Below, piece after piece: positions 35,101 through 47,100 of a DNA stretch of 64,000 nt (position 1 is its first letter; each line of letters begins with the position of its first letter). The notes below the pieces were generated by a model. The model had not been told where the DNA came from. It searched no databases and saw nothing but the letters and a program-made list of their open reading frames with translations. The translations under genes and the position numbers were made by a program. Origin of the DNA: Callorhinus ursinus (Eukaryota; Chordata; Mammalia; Carnivora; Otariidae); the NCBI RefSeq assembly GCF_003265705.1, contig NW_020313005.1, forward strand, positions 18,953,746-19,017,745. Direction: 5' to 3'.

Positions 35101-38100
35101 AATATGTCTTGGAAAGCACAGCAAGCTGTTGCGACTTTGGGACTTAGAACAGGAATTCTCCCTCTGGGCACCAGGTGGCACTGCAGGTTAAACTATACCC
35201 ATTGGCCTTCTTTGAGGGAGTATTCATTTTGCAATCACAGGTCCTTGTCTTGGTGGTGATAGTAATGGAAACCATTCCCTGTCTTGTTCCATGATTCAGA
35301 AGCTACTTACCTGCCCTCTCCTCCGGGCCATTGACTTTTAGATGAGCCCAGTTTCTTTTATCTCTTACCCTTCTCCCCTCTCTTCTGATCAGTCTTCAGT
35401 GGACACTTGCTTCTTTGAGCAGTATGTACTGCCAGAAGTTGCCCCTTTGAGTTCATTCCACCCCTCAAGGAGTCAGTGCTAGAGCTGATTCATTTGAGAT
35501 CATTTTGACTCAGAAACCCAGAGTAAACCAGAGAGTCTACGGTGATTAAACCAGCTGGACATCCGAAAAAAATCTGCTGATATTCTCTATAAGCTATTTT
35601 AAAAAAATCTGTTGGTATTTCCTGTAAGGTAGTTGGTCCTATACTCAGTGCCTTTTTGGATACCAGAATCCTAGATCTCCATCACACTGAGGTAGACATT
35701 GTCAGTGCTAGATTGCACTGATGTTGGGAATCTTATCCACCTCTTAAATGAGTAGGGTGTTTCCTGTTGCTTTCAGCCATGGATGGAGATCATTTGGCTC
35801 TTTCCTGTTAACTTGGTGTTGGAGACACAGCCATATGTTAATTCTTGAGGTTCGATCTTTACCTCTGTCTTTATTTTTTTATTATTTTTTAAAGATTTTA
35901 TTTATTTGAGAGAGAGCGAACAAGCAGGGGCAGGGACAGAGGGAGAGAGAGAAGCAGACTCCCCGCTGAGCAGGGAGCCCAATGCAGGACTGGATCCCAG
36001 GACCCTGAGATCATGACCTGAGGCTAAGGCAGCCACTTAACCAACTGAGCCACCCAGGCACCCCTACCTCTTTCTTTAGATATAGATTCACCAAGTGCCC
36101 TGTGGAGGAGTAGACCTTATGGTACTAGCGCAGGGAGGGAGTAAGGGTGAACTAGTAGGAAATACACCTTAATCTAGTGCTGATGTAAGTATGGTGCCAG
36201 AGATTTTCTTGGGGGGAATTTAGCCCTTCCCCAATAAATATATAATCGGTGTAAACATGGTATGCTTGTTATATAAATGCAGCTTCAAAATAAGTCCCCT
36301 GGGGTGCCTGGGTGGCTCAGTTGGTTAAGCGACTGCCTTCAGCTCAGGTCATGATCCTGGGGTCCCGGGATCGAGTCCCATGTCGGGCTCCTTGCTCAGC
36401 AAGGAGTCTGCTTCTCTCTTTGACCCTCTTCCCTCTCGTGCTCTTTATCTCTCATTCTCTCTCTCTCTCAAACAAATAAATAAAATCTTTAAAAAAAAAA
36501 AATAAGTCCCCTGTCCACCTCCTACCCTGTCCCCCTTGTTTTCTAACCATAGGTGGTGCCCCAAAATCCCTACTAGTATGTGGAGATTGTGGAGTCATCA
36601 CCACAGCTCTGTTACATACCCTTAGTATCAGGATGGATAACCATCTCTTTGGAAAGGTTTTAAAATTCAGGCTATAGACAAGAAACTGGAAACAGATACC
36701 TTTGGGTACCTCTTCTTCCCCAAGGTGCTTCTGTTCATTATAGTTCCTTTTCCCTGTGCTCCTTCCAGTATTTTCCCTATTTCCTTAACTTTGACATCTG
36801 CTTCTGTCTATCTCTTGTTCTCTTTGAGACTGGTCTTTTCCAGCTTCCTCTAACCATTTTCACAGCATGATTTGGAACCCTATCATGTCTGCTTATTTAA
36901 ACCCAGCCCCTAATTCTCTTCCAGATCATGGCTGATCATAACCTGTAATCTAGTAGACGTCGGGAGCCAGTCCCATCATGCTGGAGCACACAGTTACCAT
37001 CTTTCCATCCATTTTCCTCCTCCCTCCTCTCCTGCAGTGGTGGGGTTTGCCCAGAGCAGAGCCTGGATAGCTCGTTGTTAGGTAAACTCATCAGGAACAG
37101 CAGGGGTTTGGTTGTCAAGACAACAATGAAATCCCTGCCTTCTGCCCTCCTTTGTGTCTTGCCTTTCTTTCCAGTGCTCCAGTTCTAAGCATTTCTCTCC
37201 CTCTCTGCCCTTTGCCCCTCCGTGGGTTCAATATTCTTCTGAATAGGTGGCCATTTTAATCAGCCTTCCCTTCCTTCCCCCCGTCTTCCAGCCCTAGGTG
37301 CTGAGAAAGAAAGGCTCATGATAGCTGCCTGGTGACTGAGAATGACCCAAGCTTGCTGTTCACATGGGAGTGAGGAAAGAAGGGAAAAGAGAGATTTTGG
37401 ATCCTGCAGTCCAGTCCTTGGCAGTGAAAGTTTCACTCTTAGAGAATATAGGGGTCTTGTTTTAGGAAGAATTCCAAAATACAATCTTCACATTACCCAT
37501 AATCCCCTGGGGTTTCTCCTTAATCTTCCTAAATATACAGGACAGAAATGATTCACTGTTCTAATATGTATACTCCTGAGCCTGCCAGGAGGGGAGTCTG
37601 TTTTGCAAAAGGGACAATTGAGGCATGAAATGCAAAGCTCACTCGGGATCTTTCCATCATTTCTAGGACTGGTAGAGTTTTTTAAGAGAATCCAAAGGAG
37701 GCCCCTGGGTGGCTCAGATGGTTAAGAGGATCCAAAGGAGTCTTCAACTCATGCACAGAAACACACAGGCACTTTCAAAAATGCTTTCATTTTTCTCATT
37801 TGATCTTGATATAACTTTGTGAAGAAGGCAAGGCAAGAATTAGCCCATTTTATTAAGAAGGAAGCCAGACTTCAGTTCATTTGAGTGGTCAAGCCAGGCT
37901 CAAAACTGCGGCTTCTCGGTGTTATTTCCGCTCATTACTGCACACTGCCTGTGTGAGGCTCTCTGACCACTCAGTGTGTCTTTTCCCTAGAAGAGTATGA
38001 ACTAGTTTTATACTCAGTATTGCCTCGAAAAGTGTGGTGACAGAGGAATCTCTTGGGCTTAGAGCAGAAGCGTGGACTGTTCCAGAGACTCTAAGGGGGT

Positions 38101-41100
38101 TTCTGGTTGTGAGGCAGATGTCCTGCTGCTTTTACATGGATCAAATGAAGAGCACAGACAGCCATCCGAGAAGCATGACTTTGTGCCTAGCTTTCAAGTC
38201 CATCAGCTGTGATGTGTCAGAGCTGGATTATGGTGCATTAGCAACATAGTAAGGGGCCGAGAAAAGTTAATCTGAAGGTCTTCAGAGATACACTAGATTT
38301 GTGTAAGAAGCTTTCAAATTGGAATCCTAAGGCTATCACAATACTTAAATCTAGAACAAATTTCTAGAGCTCTCCCTTTGCAATTAGTCTCATTTATCCC
38401 ATGAACACAGAACTTCTCAAATGTGTTCCTCTCCCTCTGTATTTGTTAGAAAGGTAACTTGACCCTTGCTTTTGGTCACTTTTTACCCAAACATTCTGCT
38501 ACGTTCTTTTCTTACTAGCTTCAAGTAATGGGCTGGAATCAGTTTGATGTTGTTCCATCCATCAGGGGGCACTTCCCAAAATACAAGTGTGACTCACAGT
38601 CCTCATAACCCCTTTGCTTTTGCTTGATTTTCAGTTTCTTCTATCCTTGGGGCCTATTTGCCAGGAAAAGTGACAAAAACGTAGACTGCTGGTATCTCTC
38701 TTCTCTAAGATTTATAGAAAGTGCCAGATACGAAGCATGGCTGACCCACTCCTTTCCTTCTATCTCTCTTACCTTCCAGGGGAATACATAACCAGGTGTG
38801 AATTGCATGGATTATTCATGATGAATTCTTAATTCTAGCTCAGCTGACTTACTGCCCAGGATACTTACCGCATTTACCCTACAGCTGGTTTGTTGGCACA
38901 CAGTTTAATTTTAATGTTATCTGAAACAAAAGGTTATTAGGAAAGCAAATCTGTCAAATGTTTATATGAAGACATACAAAATGCCAAATAGAAAGGATTT
39001 CTAGATTGTACACTATTTTTTAATCTCTTACTGCCTTCCTCCATAAGTATGAATAATGAAGAGCTTACTATTCTTTTGCTGCTTTAAGTATTGGGATGTT
39101 TGCTTTTTTCAAAGCTTATTTTGAGCTGTGCGCCGTCCTTTAAGACCATTGTTTGTCCCATAGAGAGCATTAATTCCCTTGTAACTAATATTTGTTGATT
39201 ATCCATTCTGTGCCAGACACGATGTCAAGTGATCAAAATACAGAACAAGACCCCAAATCCCTACGCTAGGAAGTTTAATATCCAGTTGGAGGGGCAATCT
39301 TATAAATAAGGAGTTAGAATATAAAGTTGGGATTTTAAAGAGGACTCTATAGGTGATGAATAGAAGGGATGAAGTAATGGACGATGAGAGGCCCAGAGAA
39401 AGCTCACAGGAGAGATGACTTCTGAGACAGGATTGAAATGGTGAAGGGAAGTTGAGAGCAGACATTGGATAACAGAGTATTGATGGCAGAGCAGTAAACA
39501 GCCTGGCAAATTTGTGATACTCAAGTCAGGTATGATTAGGAATAGAAAATGTGCAACAAGAGGAGCCATATTACCCTGAAGAGGGTGCGGACTCAGAGCG
39601 AGTCAGTGAGCCATTCAGAGATCAAGTTTGCCCCCATTTGCAGGGAAACCTTTTACACAGTGCAAACAGGTGATGACATGACCAACTTTGTAACTAAGAA
39701 AATCACTTAAATAGTTCCCTGGAGGATTAACAGAAGGAGGCAAAGTTAGAACCAAGGAGACAAATTAGGAAAGGGTTGCACCAGTAGAAATGAAAGGTGA
39801 TGAGGAATTGCTATAAAAATGGGAAAGGGTAAGGAGTGCCAGAGATGGAGGAGGTAGCATCACCTAGATTTAGCGATTGTTTCAGTAATTCTGTGGTGTT
39901 GGCAGGGGGATATGTGGATTCGGAACAGGGAAAAGGAGGAACTAAGAATGATTCTGTTTTCTACCGGGTAGATTGAGACGCATAATTAAGAGGATGATAT
40001 AGTATCTTTCTGCCCAGCATATTGGACATGTGATTATAAGTCCATGGCTGCTCATCAAATCAGTACATTATTATCTCTTTTTGTGTAAAAATAAATGACG
40101 ACACATGAGGAAGCAGGGACTGTATTTCTAGTAATTTAGGACTTAAGGACCGGGAGCCCAGATTGTATTTTTCATCTTTTCTTCTGTCTGCAAGTTCTTT
40201 TGTCTTTGGAAGAAAAAGGAAAATGTAGAATGTGTAAGCTAGTACAAAGGGAAGGTTTCCACAGTTTCTGTTCTTTGGCACATGATACTCACAAGGCAGA
40301 TTCCCAACTCAAATAGAGCATAACTCAAGGCTAGTAGAGAGAATATACATGGCAAGAAGACCTGTCAATTCAGTGAAGAGCAAGAAGCCTAAAAAAAGTT
40401 TTTTTGTTTGTTTTTGTTTTGTTTTGTTTTGTTTTGTTTGAGTTAAAGCTAACACTGGATATTATGGAAAACAGCTGACAGGAAAAGTGGAGGTGGATGA
40501 AAGGTTAATAGAATTCACAGGAGAACAGAACAGAGAATGAGATAAAAAATAATACCATTTTATAGGCCATAATAATGAGTTAACTTAAAATTCTAACACT
40601 CAAAGTTATCACTGAGAATTATGGAATAAGATTGATTCATTCAGTACTTGATGGCTTATTGTATGACTGGCACTATTATAGTAAATGCTGAGGAAGATAT
40701 CAAAATGATAAGATCCCCTCCCACAAAACCTTAGATTCTTACTCTTTTGGCATTTACACGAAGCTCCACCAACATATGTGGAGTAAATGGAATAAACAAA
40801 CACAGAATTCCAGTGAGGAAAGGAAAGAATCAAGATCAGATGAAACGAGGGTAGTTAACTGATTCTAGAATGCATATATTTTAAAAAGGGGCAGAGGGGA
40901 GGACACATACTGGCTAATGCAAAATAGCTATAGAACTAATAAGAATGGTGTCCAGTAAGCTTAAACTCTGAGTTGAAGTAGTGAATAAATGTTAGAAGAA
41001 AAGACTTAAAAAAAAAAAAATCAAAGAAAATACAGGTAAATCTTTTGAAACAGATGCTATAGTATTCACTAGCTATAGTGAGAAAGCATTTATTCATTTA

Positions 41101-44100
41101 TTCAACAGTGAATTGGTCTGTTTGCTAAGCTGTTTAATTTCTGGGTTTTTTCTGTCAAGGAAAATGGTTTGACAAGAATTGGAAAGACACAATTAAACTA
41201 GAAGACTAAAATAGGAATGCAAATAAGAGAGCACTTAACCTATTTTAAGGCTCCTGTACCTGACCCAGATGAATTATATTCTATGGAACTAAAAATTTGT
41301 ATTTATCATTGAAGGCCTAAGATCATTAAAAAAAAAAAATGGCATATAGGATGTGTTAAGTTGGAGATGGACAAATATCTTGCCTTTTAAAAAATGGATA
41401 CAGGTCGTTAACCCTTGACAGTTATTTCTAGAAATTTCTGAAGCAGATTATTAAATAGATGTTTTGTGAACATTCTCAGAGAGGGAAATGGCAAGCCCCA
41501 GAAATTAGTATGTGTTCAGTGGGAATGCGCCCTGCCTGATTAGCATGGTTTCTTTCCTTCTTTAGCAGAATTATTAAACCATTAAATTAAAGGAATGCAT
41601 TGGTTATTAAATTGTAGGTGGATTTCAACCAGCTTTTGCCATATTCTCATAACATCCATGTAGACAAAATGGACATACGTAGCCTGGACGACAGTACTTT
41701 AAAAAAAAAAAAGATTTTATTATTTAGAGAGAGAGCATTTGTGTGAGTGGAAGGAGGGGCTGAGGGAGATAGAGAAGTCCAAGCAGACTCCACACTCACG
41801 GGGCTAGCTCTCACAACACTGAGATCATTACCCTGAGATCATGACCTGCTCAGAAATCAAGAGTCCAACGTTTAAACCGAGTGAGCCACCCAGGTGCCCC
41901 AGTGGACTATATATCGTACTTTTAAGTGATCCATGGTTAGTTGAGTTTCTTTAACCCAAGAGTATTCAACAAATTTATGTCATCCTGGAGGGAAATTTCT
42001 AGTGATAGAGCATTTTTCTTGTTCTTACCCTGGTTAATTTTTTCATCATTAAATTTGCAAGTAACTCTAACATTAGAGGTATGATTAATACTCTGGATGA
42101 CAAAAATCAAGATTCAAAAAGTTAGACTAATAGATCAAAACCAATAAGATGGAGTTAATAGAAATATTGTAATTAAAATTTAGGTTTTTTTTTTAAATTG
42201 CACAAGTACCGAAGGGCAAGGCCAGGCCTAACAGAATAGCATGTGATTTTTTGTTAAAGTACATATGTGGAACTAGGGTCCTAGTTGACTGCAAAAATCA
42301 GTATGAGTCAGTGCTTTGAAGTGTGTGCCCAAAAAGCCAACACAGTCTTTGACTATATTAATAGAAGTATAGTGTATGGATGAAGGAAGGCACTAATCCT
42401 CTGCATTCTTTCATTTGCTGGTCAGGGCACATCTGGAGGTTGTGTTTAGTTCTGGGTACTCCACTTTAAGAGAGAATAAAAGGCAGCACACACCCAGGGG
42501 ATGGAGCCAGGATGCGGAATGGTTCATTTCTCTCCTTCATTCGTCAGGACTTTGAGTGTATTTTGTGTGCTCAACTTTGAGGTTGCCAGAATTGAGGATG
42601 TGTAGCTTATAAAAGAGATTTAGGGGAAAAATAACAGTTGAATTTAAAAATACAAAATGTTTATTCAGGAACTCTGCCCATTTTTAATTGGATTATTTAG
42701 GGTTTTTTGGTGTTGGGTTGTGTGAATTCTTTATGTATTTTGGATATTAACCCCTTATTGGATATATTATTTGCAAATACCTTCTCTTGTTCAGTAGGTA
42801 GCCTTGTCATTTTATTGATGGTTTCCATCTCTGTGCAAAAGCTTTTATTTTGGTGTGTTACTAATAGTTTAATTTGCTTTCATTTCCCTTGCTTGAGGAG
42901 ACATATTTAGAAAAATATTTCTATGGCCAATGTCAAAGAAATGACTGCCTATGTTTTCTTCTAGGGTTTTATAGTTTCAGGTCTCACATTTAGGTCTTTG
43001 GTCCATTTTGAAAGAGATTTGACCTAGTAACTTTAGTACTTCCTGTTAACTCCAGAGGGTAGAAGTAAGAACAATGACTAAACATTACAACAAGGCTGAT
43101 TTTGGTTGCCAGTATTTAAAGAGCATCTCTACTAAATTGCAGTTATCCTTTTCAGGAATTAAGCAACTTCCCCAGAGTCACATTCCTAATTGGTGGCAGA
43201 GCTAAGATAAAAGCCCAACTTTCTGGATTCATGGACCAGAACCCTTGGCTCTGCCATGATGTTACTCAGGAGATTTCGACTCTGGGAGGAAGTGAGGCAG
43301 GGATCACCTGTTTCCTTCCAGCTATGAAGTTGTATGTTCCCATAAGCCTTTTGCTATGCAGTGCTCCTTTTTGGCTCTCTGTTTTCATGTGTCAGTTGGT
43401 GAGATTATTGGAATATATAACCTCTAAGGTCGAACAGATGATTTCTTTAACTTCCTTCCTCGATTCAGAATGCTTCAATTCTTAATGCATATTAGTTTTG
43501 TAGCTGTAATGTGTATGTTACTAATTAAAAACAAAAACGGTGGCTAGATATAGAAGTATGGAACTCAGATTCTTAAAGCATGGTGTTTAGGCAGTATGTA
43601 GTCTTCCCTTGAGGCACATGTTTTAAAGATGTGGATCCATGATTTAAAACATGAAAGCAAAAATCAAAGAAGAAATTGTGTAGACTCTATGAGCCGTTTT
43701 AGATTTCACAGTAGTTATTGGGAAAAAGAAACAGGGGCTTCTTGCCCTTGAAGTTCATTTCCTCCCCATTCTTCTCCCCACACAGGGCAGGAAAGGATGG
43801 TGACCTAGATACATAGTCAGAGGGCAACAATGCTGAACTTTCTCAGACACAGCTGAGTAACCTGGGCCTGGCCAGTTCTAGGACTGAGAAGGCTAGAGCC
43901 GAGAGCTGACAAGGAGGAACTGTCTGTAAACATGAGAAGGGGCCATGGCAGGAAGGCAGAGGCCTGGGAAAGGAATCAGAGGGACAAGAAGTGTTACTTT
44001 TATCAGGTGTGAAATTGGCAAAAACAGCTTGTTTAATGGGAAATGCCCTGGATCCACATCATCACCCTCAAGATCTCCTTTCTCTCCACCCTATGCATTG

Positions 44101-47100
44101 GGGCTACCGATTTAATGAGCAAATACTTGTAGGACTGTGCTAGGACTATGGGTACAGAACACAATGTTCATGGTTTATGCCATTGTAAACATTTTACAGG
44201 GTACTTGGGGGTGGGTGGAGGTGGGGAGTGTTCCCAGGAGGCTAAAAATGTAGCTTGGGCTTTTTCCCCCTTTCTTGGAACTCCTAATTCCTTATACTAT
44301 CTCACTGTTTTTCTAGCTATTTTTAAACTTCAGCCCACAGTAAGAAATACATTTACATCATGACCCACTGTGACCACACAGTACATGCACACACACACAA
44401 ATACACATCCGATAGTTCCATATAGACATCCATGTATGAAACAAAAGGGTCCCAAAACATGAGATACACGTTCATGTTTTCTCATCTAATGCTGCTCAGC
44501 CCACAATTTGAGAAATAGTGTGCTACAGCCACGAGTATTGAAATGACTGGAAGTGGCCCGCCACATGGCATCCAATACCCTAGGTCTAAGGCAGTGATTC
44601 CCAACTGGGGATGATTTTGCCTCTCTGAGGACACACAGCAACGTCTGGAAACGTTTTTGATTGTCACAAAAGAGGTACCTGGGAGGGCTGGAATGCTGCT
44701 AAACACTTTACAGTGCGAAGGACAGCCCCCCACAACAAGGAATTAGCAGTCCGAAATGTCAGTAGTGCCAAGGTTGGAAAACCCTACTCTAAGGGTAATA
44801 AAATGAGTTGACACTTCTAATCTACTGTAAACCCGTTCAGAATGGTAGGAGCTGTAACCTGATCTTCTTTTACTCTCTCTTTTTCTTTGAACTGTATTTG
44901 GTACATTAAAGTGAGGTGGAAGTGTAATAGCCCTTGGGTTGCCTACAGATGTAGCCGGGTGGATAAAAAGGGTATGAGGAATAAGTCTGTTGTTTTCTTT
45001 CATCTGGACTGCACCAGGCATTTTTGTTAGAAGATTGTTACTGCTGTTAGGAATATTTTCATTTTATTTTTTTTATTTTATTTATTTATTTGAGAGACAG
45101 TGAGAGAGAGAGAAAGCACATGAAAGGGGGGAGGGTCAGAGGGAGAAGCAGACTCTCTGCTGAGCAGGGAGCCCGATGCGGGACTCGATCCCGGGACTCC
45201 AGGATCATGACCTGAGCCGAAGGCAGTCGCTTAACCAACTGAGCCACCCAGGCGCCCAGGAATATTTTCTGTGTTAGGACTTTGCTGTCCTCCCCGCGTC
45301 CTCCCCATTAGACCAACTAATTCAGGGCCCCTCCTCACTTAGCCATAGCAGCTCTTAGCAAAGACGTGAAGGGACAGTGGCTAATTAGATTAGACATGGT
45401 CCCTATAAAGCTTTCTCCCCCTACTCGTGAGATTTGGTTCTGTTGTTTTGATGGGGAATGACCTTCTGCTAACCTTGAGGTGCCATCTTAAGCCCTAGCA
45501 TTAAACTGTCTCCTTTTTAGCCACTGCTTCATTCCTCTATCTTAGCTATTTCAGACCAGGCTCTTGTGAACACGGACTAGACATGCACTCCCAGTGTAGT
45601 GGAAAGCCCTCATCTCCACGTCCTCCCTCCTTCCATGCCTGGCATCAAGAGAAGCTCTTGGATATCTCAGTGTCAATCTGTTGTTGCTTTTTTCTCATTT
45701 GATTGGCTATTTCTGGGCCCACTGGTAAGGCTTCCATGTGCCCTGAATCTTCAGAGACAGCCTAACAGAACAGACCTGGTTTGGCTTTTTTCCTTCTTCT
45801 TCTAATGGGGAAAAAAGGTAGGATGGTAGAAGGAGATAGCTCTGAATCAAATATCAGAACTGGAATAGTAGTAGAAAATAAAACCAATGCTATTTGTGGC
45901 TATTCTCTACCATATTTATTTTAGCGTATTTACCTCATGAGTCTTGAGTTACATAAACAATAACATTTGTATTTGGTAAATGAATTCTTATAAATAAACC
46001 AAGGGATATGTGTGTGTTTGTGTCCACCTTGAAACTTTAGATTTCTGTGAGCATATAATAGTAAGCAGTACCAACAGATTCCAGAAACTGATAGTGGCAA
46101 AGCGCCTGTGGTACGTTGGACTTCAGACACATGCATTCCATTCCTTTTGCTTCAAGAGAGCTATAGGGACACAGATTTCTTTTTAACTTTTCCACTTGTA
46201 GGTTAAGAATAGAAAGACAACATGTGGAATAGAGAGATGAAGGGAACTAATAAGAAGCTAAGGCATCAGTCTCTTTTTTAATTTTCCAGTGTTAATCTCT
46301 TCGCCTTCTCTACTCTAACCCAATTTCAGTGAACTGAGCAGGATGAAGGGAGTTAGTAAAGCTAGATGAAGCACTGTGGTGGGATGTGTGGAGCTCCACT
46401 CTGGAGAAGGAAGATAGAAGAAGAGGAAGGGAAAATGGGGATGGAAGGGGGAGAAGAGCTCATTGGATGAAGAAATCCCTGCCCTCTTCCTTGTCATCAG
46501 TTGTTGGTTCTATGCTAGGTGTTAGGCAAGGCAAATAATATGGGAGCCCCGAATCTGGCCATTTACAACTTTAAAAAGGCATTTTGTGGAATAACAAAAC
46601 ATGTCTTGGAAATTGTTCTAAAGCTCACAGATTCTTTCTACTTTGTCTGAGGGGCAGGGCAGTTTGGGTGGTGGAAGTAGTTGGCCCTGGTCATTTTCTT
46701 GGTTTGGGCTGTATCATTTTTTCCTTCTGCTTTGGGATGCTCATCATTTGTGACGAGATAGCATACCTCAGAAGTTCTGTGAGCAAGAACTGCTGCCCTG
46801 CCTCTTTTCCACAGGCTGCCTGGGGATAGGAAATGAAACCTGCCTCACCCCAGATGTCCAGGGAAAGCCTCTGTGTTCGTGGAGGAGGAAGGGTGGGAGG
46901 AACCTGGGCAAGAGGAGAATCCTGTAAAGGGTGAATGTTTAAATCTGCATGGTACCAGCGTGTGTGATTGGCGTCTTTCACCTTTGGGGTATAGAGAAGA
47001 GTAAGGGTAACAGAAACCACAGCACCTCGTGGGTAGAAGCCACTTTCTACATTATGTGCCTCTTTTTAGACATGCAGTTTGTTTCATTTCCGCCAGTTTA

